64,000 bases of DNA from Bacteroides stercoris ATCC 43183 (GTDB lineage Bacteria > Bacteroidota > Bacteroidia > Bacteroidales > Bacteroidaceae): assembly GCF_025147325.1 (NCBI RefSeq), contig NZ_CP102262.1:868001-932000 (forward strand), given 5' to 3'. Under the pieces are notes generated by a model. It had not been told where the DNA came from, made no database searches, and saw only the letters and a program-made list of their open reading frames with translations. Position 1 is the first letter of the stretch; each line of letters opens with the position of its first letter. Shown one piece after another: positions 55,429 through 63,861 of the stretch. The position numbers and the translations under genes were made by a program.

Positions 55429-56439
55429 ATGAGAATCGGTATTTTGACTTCAGGCGGGGATTGCCCCGGTATCAATGCGACTATCCGCGGCGTTTGCAAA
55501 ACGGCTATCAATCATTATGGAATGGAAGTAATAGGTATTCATAGCGGTTTTCAAGGATTATTGACAAAAGATGTGGAATCGTTTACGGACAAGTCTCTGT
55601 CCGGGTTATTGAATTTGGGCGGTACGATGCTGGGTACTTCCCGTGAAAAGCCGTTCAAGAAAAACGGGGTGGTATCCGATGTAAACAAGCCTGCTTTGAT
55701 AGAACGGAATGTAAAGGAACTGGGGCTGGACTGTATTGTCTGTATCGGCGGTAACGGTACGCAGAAAACGGCTGCTAAGTTGGCTGCCATGGGCTTGAAT
55801 ATAGTTTCCGTACCTAAAACCATTGATAATGATATTTGGGGGACCGATTTTTCTTTCGGTTTTGATTCTGCCGTCAGTATTGCTACGGATGCCATAGACC
55901 GGTTACACTCTACCGCCAGTTCGCACAAGCGGGTGATGGTGATAGAAGTGATGGGGCATAAAGCCGGATGGATTGCGTTGTACTCCGGTATGGCTGGTGG
56001 CGGTGATGTGATTTTAATTCCCGAACTTTCTTATAATATTCATAATATAGGTGATACGATTCTGAATCGTCTGAAGAAAGGAAAGCCGTATTCCATCGTT
56101 GTGGTTGCCGAGGGAATCCAGACGGACGGCAAGAAACGTGCAGCCGAATATATCGCACAGGAGATTGAATACGAAACGGGTATCGAAACCCGTGAAACGG
56201 TTTTGGGGTATATCCAGCGGGGTGGTTCGCCTACGCCTTTTGACCGTAATTTGTCGACCCGCATGGGAGGGCATGCTACGGAGTTGATTGCAGGCGGACA
56301 GTTTGGACGTATGGTAACGCTGAAAGGGAATGAAATATCTTCCGCTCCTTTGGGGGAGATAGCCGGAAAGCTCAAATTAGTGACCGAAGACCATGATTTA
56401 GTCGTCCAGGGTAAGCGTATGGGGATTTGTTTCGGATGA
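55429..56439 (+). CDS. pfkA: 6-phosphofructokinase with mixed donor-site signature
   Basis: A 336-aa phosphofructokinase, phosphorylating fructose 6-phosphate in glycolysis. The phosphate-binding GGDCPGINA is at residues 9-17 and the catalytic segment PKTIDND at 129-135 (Asp133). The phosphoryl-donor site reads G107-G-Asn109-Gly110-T where E. coli PfkA has G-G-D-G-S. Lys130 replaces the Gly124 of E. coli. Gly110 suggests ATP as donor, Lys130 is typical of PPi-type enzymes, and Asn109 replaces a metal-site Asp. So the donor is uncertain (ATP favoured). It overlaps the convergent rnc gene by 42 bp. Confidence 0.92.
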   Translation: MRIGILTSGGDCPGINATIRGVCKTAINHYGMEVIGIHSGFQGLLTKDVESFTDKSLSGLLNLGGTMLGTSREKPFKKNGVVSDVNKPALIERNVKELGLDCIVCIGGNGTQKTAAKLAAMGLNIVSVPKTIDNDIWGTDFSFGFDSAVSIATDAIDRLHSTASSHKRVMVIEVMGHKAGWIALYSGMAGGGDVILIPELSYNIHNIGDTILNRLKKGKPYSIVVVAEGIQTDGKKRAAEYIAQEIEYETGIETRETVLGYIQRGGSPTPFDRNLSTRMGGHATELIAGGQFGRMVTLKGNEISSAPLGEIAGKLKLVTEDHDLVVQGKRMGICFG

Positions 56440-57345
56440 TTTGACCGTATCTTGTGCAGCATCCGCAGGTTCCGTATAATCTGTAGCTTCAAGAACTTCT
56501 GATGTCTCTACAGCAGAAGCCTCTTCTGCGACAATTTGGGTTTCCTCTGTTGCCATATTTTCCTTTGCCGCGTGGTTCTGTATCTTGGCTGTTTCAATAG
56601 CTTCTTTGAAGGCTTCGTCACTCTTGATTTTCTTCAATGCCATTTGTGCGGCATTTTGCTGTGACTCCTTTTTGGAATAGCCTGTGCCAGTACCGGCAGA
56701 AAGGCCCTCTATGCGGACTTCGGTGTGGAACATCGGGTTGTAATCCTGGTCGAGGAATTGCTCTATCAACTCAAAGGAAACCTCCATTTTGGTTTTCTGG
56801 CTCCATTCGATAAGTTTGGACTTGAAGTTGACTTCCTTGCGCGACATCTTGTCGAGGTCGATGTAGTTCTTGAGGATTTTTTTCTCCATGAACTGCTTGC
56901 AGCGTTCATAGCCTTGGTCTAAATAGATAGCTCCGATAAATGCCTCGAAAGCATTGCCGTACATATAGCTGTTGTGCGACGAAGAACGGGTGGAATACTT
57001 AACCAGTTTGTCCAGCCCTATTTCTACAGCCAGTTTGTTTAGAGTTTCCCGTTGCACGATTTTAGAACGGGTATTGGTAAGAAAGCCTTCCCTGCGTCCT
57101 TCAAAGTGCTTATATACTATATCACCGACAATGGCATCCAAAATGGCGTCGCCTAAAAATTCCAGCCGCTCGTTATTTAACGGACGTCCTTTTTCGGAAC
57201 GGATGGAAGTGGATTTGTGAAGCAGTGCCTGCTCATAGAACCGGATGTTACGGGGAAAGAATCCGAGTATCTTATAAAAACAAAAATAAGACTCTCTGTC
57301 CTTATGGAATAAGAGCCTTATTTTATCTATTTGATTACGTAACAC
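56398..57345 (-). CDS. rnc: Ribonuclease III with acidic C-terminal tail
   Basis: RNase III, cleaving double-stranded RNA in rRNA processing and mRNA decay. The signature NERLEFLGDAILDAIVGD and a second acidic site (GNAFEAFIGAIYLDQG) are in the nuclease domain (about 30-165), followed by a dsRNA-binding domain (about 170-245). A tail of about 70 residues, rich in Glu, Ala and Thr, follows. The start is taken as GTG at 57345, 7 bp after the fabF stop; the in-frame ATG at 57405 lies within fabF and precedes residues that do not resemble RNase III. It ends inside the convergent pfkA gene. Confidence 0.92.
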   Translation of the reverse strand: MLRNQIDKIRLLFHKDRESYFCFYKILGFFPRNIRFYEQALLHKSTSIRSEKGRPLNNERLEFLGDAILDAIVGDIVYKHFEGRREGFLTNTRSKIVQRETLNKLAVEIGLDKLVKYSTRSSSHNSYMYGNAFEAFIGAIYLDQGYERCKQFMEKKILKNYIDLDKMSRKEVNFKSKLIEWSQKTKMEVSFELIEQFLDQDYNPMFHTEVRIEGLSAGTGTGYSKKESQQNAAQMALKKIKSDEAFKEAIETAKIQNHAAKENMATEETQIVAEEASAVETSEVLEATDYTEPADAAQDTVKSSETNPHTLTLDD

Positions 57346-57352
57346 GACCGTA

Positions 57353-58615
57353 TTATTCTGCGTATTTCTTGAAAATAACACATGCGTTATGACCGCCGAA
57401 TCCAAACGTGTTGGACAAAGCTACATTCACTTCACGCTTCTGAGCCTTGTTGAACGTAAAGTTCAGGTCATAGTCGATGTTTTCGTCGTTATCACCCTCT
57501 TCGTGGTTGATAGTCGGAGGAATAATGCCATTCTTGATGGCAAGAATACTTGCGATGGCTTCCACCGCACCGGCAGCACCCAATAAGTGGCCTGTCATGG
57601 ATTTGGTTGAACTGATGTTCAACTCATAAGCATGCTTGCCGAATACTTCCTGGATAGCTTTCACTTCCGAAATATCACCAACAGGAGTAGATGTACCATG
57701 AACGTTGATGTAATCTACTTCTTCGGGTTTCATTTCTGCATCTTCCAACGCATTTGTCATTACCAGTTTGGCTCCCAGACCTTCCGGGTGGGAAGCTGTC
57801 AGGTGATGCGCATCGGCAGACATACCTACGCCGGCAACCTCTGCATAAATCTTGGCACCACGTGCTTTAGCGTGTTCCAGTTCTTCAAGAACCAGACAGC
57901 CGCCGCCTTCACCCATGATGAAACCGTCGCGGCTTGCGCTGAACGGGCGGGATGCAGTCTCCGGAGAGTCATTGCGGGTAGATAAAGCGTGCATAGCGTT
58001 GAAGCCACCTACACCGCAGGCTGCGATAGCTGCTTCCGAACCACCGCTGATGATGGCATTTGCCTTACCCAAGCGGATGAGGTTGAATGCATCGGCAATG
58101 GCATTGGTAGAAGTGGCGCATGCAGAACAAGTCGCATAGTTAGGACCATGAAAACCGTACAGGATAGAAATTTGTCCGGCAGCAATATCCGAAATCATCT
58201 TGGGGATGAAGAACGGATTGAACTTAGGACCGTTTTCTTTATGGAGGGCATAGTTACCTGCTTCTTCTTCAAATGTACGGATTCCACCAATACCGGCGCC
58301 AAAGATGACACCGATCTTGTTCAAATCCTCATTTTCGACATCAAGACCGGAATCTTCTACCGCTTGCTTGGCTACACCAATGGCATATTGGGTATACAAG
58401 TCCATCTTGCGTGCCTCTTTGCGGTCGATATATTGATTGGCATCAAAGTTTTTCACCTCGCATGCGAATTGGGTCTTGAAAAGTGATGCGTCGAAATGAG
58501 TAATAGGTCCTGCTCCACTAACCCCATTCACGAGATTTTCCCAGAATTCGGGTACTGTGTTGCCAATGGGAGTAATGGCGCCAAGACCTGTTACTACAAC
58601 TCTTTTTAATTCCAT
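57353..58615 (-). CDS. fabF: Beta-ketoacyl-ACP synthase II
   Basis: A 420-aa condensing enzyme of fatty acid synthesis. Catalytic residues are Cys166 in ATCSACATS, His in NVHGTSTP and His in MTGHLLGAAG. The family C-terminal NTFGFGGHNACVIF is present. It lies 23 bp after acpP and just before rnc, the acpP-fabF-rnc order that is common in bacteria. Confidence 0.97.
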   Translation of the reverse strand: MELKRVVVTGLGAITPIGNTVPEFWENLVNGVSGAGPITHFDASLFKTQFACEVKNFDANQYIDRKEARKMDLYTQYAIGVAKQAVEDSGLDVENEDLNKIGVIFGAGIGGIRTFEEEAGNYALHKENGPKFNPFFIPKMISDIAAGQISILYGFHGPNYATCSACATSTNAIADAFNLIRLGKANAIISGGSEAAIAACGVGGFNAMHALSTRNDSPETASRPFSASRDGFIMGEGGGCLVLEELEHAKARGAKIYAEVAGVGMSADAHHLTASHPEGLGAKLVMTNALEDAEMKPEEVDYINVHGTSTPVGDISEVKAIQEVFGKHAYELNISSTKSMTGHLLGAAGAVEAIASILAIKNGIIPPTINHEEGDNDENIDYDLNFTFNKAQKREVNVALSNTFGFGGHNACVIFKKYAE

Positions 58616-58638
58616 ACTAAGATATGAATGGATTAAGA

Positions 58639-58875
58639 TTACTTAGCGTGTTCTTCGATGTAAGATACAGCATCACCTACAGTACCAATCTTCTCAGCTT
58701 GGTCATCAGGAATAGAGATACCGAATTCTTTTTCGAATTCCATGATAAGTTCTACAGTGTCAAGAGAATCTGCTCCCAAATCGTTAGTGAAGCTAGCTTC
58801 GTTAGTAACTTCTGATTCTTCAACGCCTAATTTGTCGACGATAATCGCTTTCACTCTTGATGCAATTTCAGACAT
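58639..58875 (-). CDS. acpP: Acyl carrier protein
   Basis: A 78-aa acidic acyl carrier protein. The phosphopantetheine attachment site is Ser37 in [11 protein letters not shown]. First gene of the acpP-fabF-rnc operon, with a good -33/-7 promoter at 58927-58958. Confidence 0.97.
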   Translation of the reverse strand: MSEIASRVKAIIVDKLGVEESEVTNEASFTNDLGADSLDTVELIMEFEKEFGISIPDDQAEKIGTVGDAVSYIEEHAK

Positions 58876-58926
58876 AACTTTAAGTTTTTAATTAATAATT
58901 AGTTTTATTTCTTTAAATTTGCGGTG

Positions 58927-58958
58927 CAAAGGAATGAATATTTATCGTTCCTCGCAAA
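58927..58958 (-). promoter_or_regulatory. -33/-7 promoter of acpP-fabF-rnc
   Basis: On the minus strand TTTG (58955-58958) is followed after 20 nt by TTCCTTTG (58927-58934), which matches seven of eight positions of the TAnnTTTG form and has the correct spacing. Confidence 0.55.
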
Positions 58959-59024
58959 TATTTGATGAATTAAATGCACCTTTTTGCACATTTTTCACGG
59001 TTTTGTGCAGGATTTGGAGGGCTT

Positions 59025-59600
59025 ATGAGTAAAAACATTGCTATTTTCGCTTCCGGTAACGGGACAAATGCAGAGAATATCATCCGTTATTTCCAAAATA
59101 GCGAATCGGTGAACGTAAAGCTGGTTTTGGCAGATAGGGAGACTGCCTTTGTTTTGGAACGTGCACGTAGACTGAATGTTCCGTTTGCCTGTTTGGACAA
59201 GGCCGCATGGGCGGATGGTACGGTTGTATTGTCTTTGTTGGAAGATAAAGGAATAGATTTTATTGTCCTTGCCGGTTTCCTTGCACGTGTGCCGGACTGT
59301 ATCTTGCATGCTTATCCTAATAAAATTATAAATATTCACCCTTCCTTATTGCCTAAATTTGGCGGTAAGGGAATGTATGGCGGGCATGTGCATGAAGCTG
59401 TGGTGGCTGCCGGTGAAACGGAAACCGGTATTACCATACATTATTTGAATGAGCATTTCGATGAGGGCGAAATTATAGTGCAGTACAAATGCCCTGTCCT
59501 GCCGCAGGATACGGCAGAAGACGTGGCAAAGAAAGTGCATGCGCTGGAATACGAATATTACCCGAAAGTTATCGGCGGTTTGTTGTCGGAAGTGTGCTGA
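59025..59600 (+). CDS. purN: Phosphoribosylglycinamide formyltransferase
   Basis: PurN transfers a formyl group from 10-formyl-tetrahydrofolate to GAR in purine synthesis. It has FASGNGTNAENI at the N-terminus, the catalytic Asn-His-Asp set in INIHPSLLPKFGGKGMYG and HYLNEHFDEGEII. I use the ATG at 59025 (191 aa), which has GGAGG five bases upstream, not the ATG at 58974. Confidence 0.95.
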   Translation: MSKNIAIFASGNGTNAENIIRYFQNSESVNVKLVLADRETAFVLERARRLNVPFACLDKAAWADGTVVLSLLEDKGIDFIVLAGFLARVPDCILHAYPNKIINIHPSLLPKFGGKGMYGGHVHEAVVAAGETETGITIHYLNEHFDEGEIIVQYKCPVLPQDTAEDVAKKVHALEYEYYPKVIGGLLSEVC

Positions 59601-59641
59601 TAACCTTTCGGGATATTGTTTTTGCGGAAAGAAGCGGCATG

Positions 59642-60691
59642 CTATTCCGGATGATTCACAATTGTGTATGCTTCTTTCTCTCTTCTTAAAGGATAGTCTC
59701 CCCGTAACTTCTCAAATAGTTCCGGATGCGTTTTGAGCGCATTGCTGTCTTGTCGGGGATCGTACATTTGTAGATAGGCGGCCGATAGGGTATCTGCTGT
59801 AATGCGCGGTTGGCTTGGGGCAGGAGGAATAATCTGATAGTCTGCCTGTACATTGAAATACCGGCATAGGGCATCCAGCGACATGCGGGTTGCATTGGCT
59901 TTGCCGTCTGCCGAATAGCCGGCGATGTGCGGTGTGCCGAGGAATACCTTGTCCAATAAGGTGAGGTTTATGGCCGGTTCATTTTCCCAGACGTCAATGA
60001 TAGCATCCGAAACCAGCCCTGTTTCCAAAGCGTTCAGCAGTGCACCGGTCTCGATTATTTCTCCGCGTGAAGTGTTGATGATAACAGGCTTCCGCTTTAG
60101 CGATTGGAAAAAGGCGTCGTCGGCGAGATGGCAGGTCTTGTATCTGCCTTCCCTATATAAAGGTACGTGGAAAGTGAGTATGTCGCATTCTTCGGCGAGT
60201 GTTTGCAGGGACGAAAAGCCTTGTTTCCCCTCTCTATCCTCACGGGGAAGGTCGTTCAGTAAAACGCGTATCCCCAATTCCTGTGCCACTTTTGCAACTT
60301 TGCTGCCTACATTGCCTACTCCGATAATGCCGATAGTAACTTCCGGTAAATTGATACCTTTCAGCGTTTGCAGCAAAATTAAAGATGATTGCAGGTATTG
60401 GGCTACGGAGGCGGAATTGCAGCCGGGAGCATTTGTCCATGTAATACCGGCTTCGCGGCAGTATTCCGCATCGATATGGTCGAAGCCGATGGTTGCCGTA
60501 GCGATAAACTTAACCTTGCTACCTTCCAGCAATTCCCGGTTGCAACGAGTGCGTGTACGGATAATTAGTGCATCCGCATCTTTCACCAAAGAAGGGGTGA
60601 AGTCTTTTCCCGGTGCGTAGACTACTTCATCGGCTATTTTTTCAATGGCTTCCTTTATAAAAGGTATTTTATCATCGACAATTACTTTCAT
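59642..60691 (-). CDS. pdxB: Erythronate-4-phosphate dehydrogenase
   Basis: PdxB oxidises 4-phosphoerythronate in the DXP-independent branch leading to pyridoxal phosphate. A 349-aa D-2-hydroxyacid dehydrogenase: NAD motif GIIGVGNVGSKVAKVA, catalytic Arg in NTSRGEIIETGALL, Glu in WENEP and His in GTPHIAGYSADGK. The C-terminal PdxB dimerisation domain is present. A -7 box is at 60714-60721. Confidence 0.94.
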   Translation of the reverse strand: MKVIVDDKIPFIKEAIEKIADEVVYAPGKDFTPSLVKDADALIIRTRTRCNRELLEGSKVKFIATATIGFDHIDAEYCREAGITWTNAPGCNSASVAQYLQSSLILLQTLKGINLPEVTIGIIGVGNVGSKVAKVAQELGIRVLLNDLPREDREGKQGFSSLQTLAEECDILTFHVPLYREGRYKTCHLADDAFFQSLKRKPVIINTSRGEIIETGALLNALETGLVSDAIIDVWENEPAINLTLLDKVFLGTPHIAGYSADGKANATRMSLDALCRYFNVQADYQIIPPAPSQPRITADTLSAAYLQMYDPRQDSNALKTHPELFEKLRGDYPLRREKEAYTIVNHPE

Positions 60692-60713
60692 GATGCTTTT
60701 GTTTTATTGCAGG

Positions 60714-60721
60714 CAAAGTTA
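60714..60721 (-). promoter_or_regulatory. -7 promoter box for pdxB
   Basis: Minus-strand TAACTTTG fits TAnnTTTG, 22 nt before the ATG at 60691. Confidence 0.45.
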
Positions 60722-60763
60722 GAAATAATTCATGAGAACAGACATTTCTGATATAATAATGCA

Positions 60764-60771
60764 TACCTTTG
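60764..60771 (+). promoter_or_regulatory. -7 promoter box for ORF6N gene
   Basis: TACCTTTG fits TAnnTTTG, 32 nt before the ATG at 60804. Confidence 0.45.
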
Positions 60772-60803
60772 ACAGATTGTTTAAAACATAAATTGATATA
60801 CTG

Positions 60804-61355
60804 ATGAAAACACTGATTGGCTTTGAGGAAATAGAGGATAAGATAATTACTCTTCGCGGGCAGAAGGTTCTTTTGGACAGGGATGTTGCCACTTTGTGTG
60901 GGGTGGAGACGAAACGTGTGAATGAAGCCCTTAGAAATAACCTTGATAAATTTCCCAAGGATTATTGTTTTACGTTGCAAGTATCTGAAAAACAGTATCT
61001 GGTCGAAAATTTCGACCGGTTCTCTGTGTTGAAACATTCTACAGTTGAACCTAAAGCCTTTACAGAGAAAGGTCTTTATATGCTTGCTACCATTCTGAAA
61101 AGTTCTCGTGCTACAAATGCAACGTTTGCGATTATCGAGACTTTTGCCAAACTGCGCGAACTCTCCCGTACCTTGAACAACCTGCCGGATGCTTCCGAAG
61201 AGCAGCAGAAATCCTTGTTGGAGAAAAGCGGTGATTTGTTCACCGATTTATTGGATAATAATCTTCAGGCAACAGACTCGGAAACAACGATTGAACTGAA
61301 TCTCGCCGTATTGAAAGTAAAGCATACGGTAAAACGGAAAGCAGATAAGGAATAA
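60804..61355 (+). CDS. ORF6N domain-containing protein
   Basis: A 183-aa protein whose first 90 residues form an ORF6N (KilA-N-related) domain: IITLRGQKVLLDRDVATLCGVETKRVNEALRNN, then FPKDYCFTL and TEKGLYMLATILKS. Such domains are common in phage and mobile-element regulators. The C-terminal part is helical and charged. No phage, integrase or transposase genes lie beside it, so it is an orphan, perhaps a domesticated DNA-binding protein. Function unknown. Confidence 0.88.
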   Translation: MKTLIGFEEIEDKIITLRGQKVLLDRDVATLCGVETKRVNEALRNNLDKFPKDYCFTLQVSEKQYLVENFDRFSVLKHSTVEPKAFTEKGLYMLATILKSSRATNATFAIIETFAKLRELSRTLNNLPDASEEQQKSLLEKSGDLFTDLLDNNLQATDSETTIELNLAVLKVKHTVKRKADKE

Positions 61356-61368
61356 ATGAGGCAAACTG

Positions 61369-61400
61369 TTTGGCTGTGTGCAAAATATTGTATAGTTTTG
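61369..61400 (+). promoter_or_regulatory. -33/-7 promoter of glycosyltransferase cluster
   Basis: TTTG at 61369-61372, a 20-nt spacer and TAGTTTTG at 61393-61400 form the best match in the window to the Bacteroides -33/-7 consensus. The leader to the ATG at 61455 is about 50 nt. Confidence 0.65.
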
Positions 61401-61454
61401 TCAACTTGTGGGAATTTTGCAGCTTGTTGAACAAAGACTAATTAATTATATCCA

Positions 61455-62171
61455 ATGAAGTGTATTCATATCATTACTCCTGTAAAGGACTCCATTGAAT
61501 TGACGTTGCAAACGGTGGAAGCCATTGTTGCATCCGATTTTCAGATGCCGTTTACCTATACCGTATATAATGACTTCAGTACAGAAGAGAACACGGCTAA
61601 GTTGCAGGATGCATCCGAAAAACTGGGCTTTGAATTGGTAAATCTTGCGGAAATAACGGATCATCCCTCACCGAACTATCTGCTGGTATTGCAAATGGCA
61701 CAGCAACGTGCCATCGAGGCGGAGGCAGGTTTGATAATCGTGGAGTCGGATGTTGTGGTAAAGAAGAATACATTGCAGGCTTTGTTCAACGGAGCGGCAG
61801 AACGGGCGGACTGCGGTATTGCCGCTGCCGTCACAGTCGATGAGAAAGGAGAAATCAACTATCCCTATCTTTTTGCGAAAGGTAAGGAAAACCAGGTGTT
61901 TCCGGAGAAAAAGCATTGCAGTTTCTGTTGTTCCTTGCTGACATTGAATTTCCTGAAAGCATTCGACTTCCATCAGTTGAACCCTGAAAAGAACTGGCAT
62001 GATGTAACTGTTTCGCATCAATCTTTAAAAGAAGGGTTTAAGAATTACCTGTTTACTACGTTGCCAGTATTGCATCAGCCCCATGGCAGCCGTCCGTGGA
62101 AACAATTGAAATATAAGAATCCGTTGAAATATTACTGGTTGAAGTATACAAAGGGGTTAGATAAAATCTGA
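61455..62171 (+). CDS. Glycosyltransferase family 2-like protein
   Basis: A 238-aa glycosyltransferase with a GT-A fold start (IHIITPVKDSIELTLQTVEAIV), a short acidic motif VESDVVVKKN serving as DxD-like metal site and a C-terminal region rich in Trp, Lys and Tyr. No membrane segment. It heads a tight three-gene cluster (gaps 7 bp each) with a Kdo-kinase-like protein and another glycosyltransferase, which suggests lipopolysaccharide or cell-surface glycan core assembly. Donor and acceptor are unknown. Confidence 0.85.
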   Translation: MKCIHIITPVKDSIELTLQTVEAIVASDFQMPFTYTVYNDFSTEENTAKLQDASEKLGFELVNLAEITDHPSPNYLLVLQMAQQRAIEAEAGLIIVESDVVVKKNTLQALFNGAAERADCGIAAAVTVDEKGEINYPYLFAKGKENQVFPEKKHCSFCCSLLTLNFLKAFDFHQLNPEKNWHDVTVSHQSLKEGFKNYLFTTLPVLHQPHGSRPWKQLKYKNPLKYYWLKYTKGLDKI

Positions 62172-62178
62172 TATATTT

Positions 62179-62943
62179 ATGAAATCTGAAATGAGCCGGA
62201 AATCCGATATGTTTCATCCTTATACATTAGTTATTCACCCGGACTTTAAGGAGTTGGGAGATTTTATCTTGTCTTTGCCGGAACGTTTTGAGAAAAACGA
62301 AGGTGTCGTTATTCATAAAGGACGTAACGAATTGAGAAAGATGGAATATGGCGGTCGGGAGTATGTTGTTAAATCTTTTCACCGCCCGAATATCATTAAT
62401 CGCTTTGTGTACGGTATTTTCCGTCCATCCAAAGCGAAGCGTTCTTACGATCATGCCGAACTGTATCTTAAGATAGGGGTAGGGACTCCGCAACCGGTAG
62501 GATATTTCAATGTGCGCAGCGGCCTTTTATTCGATAAAAGTTACTATGTGAGCTGTCTGTCAACATGTCCGTATGTCTATAACGACCTGTTCAGGCGGAA
62601 GTTTGACTATGAAGAGGAAGTTTTGCGTGAGATAGGGCGGGTAACTGCCGTTCTCCACGAACATGGATATGCCCATAAAGATTACGGACGTGAAAATATC
62701 CTGTTTCAGAAAACACCGGAAGGCATTAAGCTGGAGATTGTCGACTTGAACCGTATGTTTGTCGGAACTATCGGCATGAAAGCCGGTTGCAAGAACTTCG
62801 AACGGTTGCCGGCTACCCCGCAGATGCATCGCTGGATGGCGGAGGAGTATGCAAAGGCCCGCGGTTTCGATGTGGAAAAGTGTTTTGAGCTGATGGTTGC
62901 TTACAGAAGTACTCAGCCGGGAAAGATTGATAATCTTTATTAA
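62179..62943 (+). CDS. InaA/WaaP-type lipopolysaccharide kinase-like protein
   Basis: A 254-aa protein-kinase-fold enzyme of the lipopolysaccharide kinase (Kdo/WaaP, InaA-like) group. The catalytic loop is H-K-D-Y-G-R-E-N in HEHGYAHKDYGRENILF and the metal site IVDLNRM stands in for DFG. A Lys in VVKSFHRPN is a candidate for ATP binding. Its place between two glycosyltransferases supports phosphorylation of a core sugar such as Kdo or heptose; this is inferred. Confidence 0.85.
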   Translation: MKSEMSRKSDMFHPYTLVIHPDFKELGDFILSLPERFEKNEGVVIHKGRNELRKMEYGGREYVVKSFHRPNIINRFVYGIFRPSKAKRSYDHAELYLKIGVGTPQPVGYFNVRSGLLFDKSYYVSCLSTCPYVYNDLFRRKFDYEEEVLREIGRVTAVLHEHGYAHKDYGRENILFQKTPEGIKLEIVDLNRMFVGTIGMKAGCKNFERLPATPQMHRWMAEEYAKARGFDVEKCFELMVAYRSTQPGKIDNLY

Positions 62944-62950
62944 AATCGTC

Positions 62951-63850
62951 ATGAATATTATAGCCGTAGTTGTCACTTATAATCGGATAGAACTGTTGAA
63001 GAGAACGGTTCGTTGCCTGCAACAGAATAAGCCTGTTTCCTCAATTGTAGTTGTCAATAACGGCAGTACGGATGCTACTGCCGAATGGCTGAAGACCCAA
63101 TCGGGACTTACCGTTATCAATCAGGCTAATGTGGGGGGCTCCGGTGGTTTTTACACCGGTATGCAGTATGCATATCAGGCAGGTGCGGATTGGATTTGGT
63201 GCATGGATGATGATGTTTTTCCGCGTGCCGATTGTCTGGAACGGTTATTGCAGCATGCCGGTCGGGAAGATATAGGTATACTTGCTCCGCGCCGTTTGCA
63301 GGAGGGGAAGCTTTTCACGCATGAGTTTCAAGGGTATAACTTGACGAATCCTTTTGCTTCCATGTACACCGGGAAGCTGGCGAAACAGACTGTAACAGGG
63401 CCTGTGGAGATACAAGGAGCGGCTTTTGAGGGACCGTTTATCCGGCGTGAGGTTGTTGGGAAGATTGGCTATCCCAATAAGGATCTGTTTATCTTTTGTG
63501 ATGATACGGACTATTGTCTCCGTACGGTACAGGCGGGATTCAGAATATTGTATGTTCCTGATGCGCTGATGGATAAGGAGAAGTTTTTCTCGAATGACAG
63601 TTGGAGCGAACGGAGTAAGAAGAAAAAGTGGAAACGTTTCTATCAGGTACGTAATTCCACTTATTTGAGTCATCATTATGGACGTAATTGGGCAGTAAGG
63701 TATCTTCGTGGTTTTAATGGAGTGGCGGGCTATATTTTGACGGCGCTTGTCACTTGTCCGTTTACCGATGCTTACCGATGGAGTGATATCCCTAAACTGT
63801 GGAAAGCTTATTGCGACGGGATACACGAAAGGCTGGGGAAAATAGACTGA
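62951..63850 (+). CDS. Glycosyltransferase family 2 (GlfT2-like)
   Basis: A 299-aa GT2 glycosyltransferase: VVVTYNRIELLKRTVRCLQ at the N-terminus, NNGSTDATAEW, the GGSGGFYTGM segment and the metal-binding CMDDDVFPRAD (DxD motif), then a FCDDTDYCLR acceptor-site motif. This arrangement is typical of galactofuranosyltransferase-like and rhamnosyl-type enzymes. I choose the ATG at 62951, 7 bp after the kinase stop, not the ATG at 62897 inside it. Probably adds a sugar to lipopolysaccharide or capsule. Confidence 0.9.
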   Translation: MNIIAVVVTYNRIELLKRTVRCLQQNKPVSSIVVVNNGSTDATAEWLKTQSGLTVINQANVGGSGGFYTGMQYAYQAGADWIWCMDDDVFPRADCLERLLQHAGREDIGILAPRRLQEGKLFTHEFQGYNLTNPFASMYTGKLAKQTVTGPVEIQGAAFEGPFIRREVVGKIGYPNKDLFIFCDDTDYCLRTVQAGFRILYVPDALMDKEKFFSNDSWSERSKKKKWKRFYQVRNSTYLSHHYGRNWAVRYLRGFNGVAGYILTALVTCPFTDAYRWSDIPKLWKAYCDGIHERLGKID

Positions 63851-63861
63851 TTGACCGGTTG

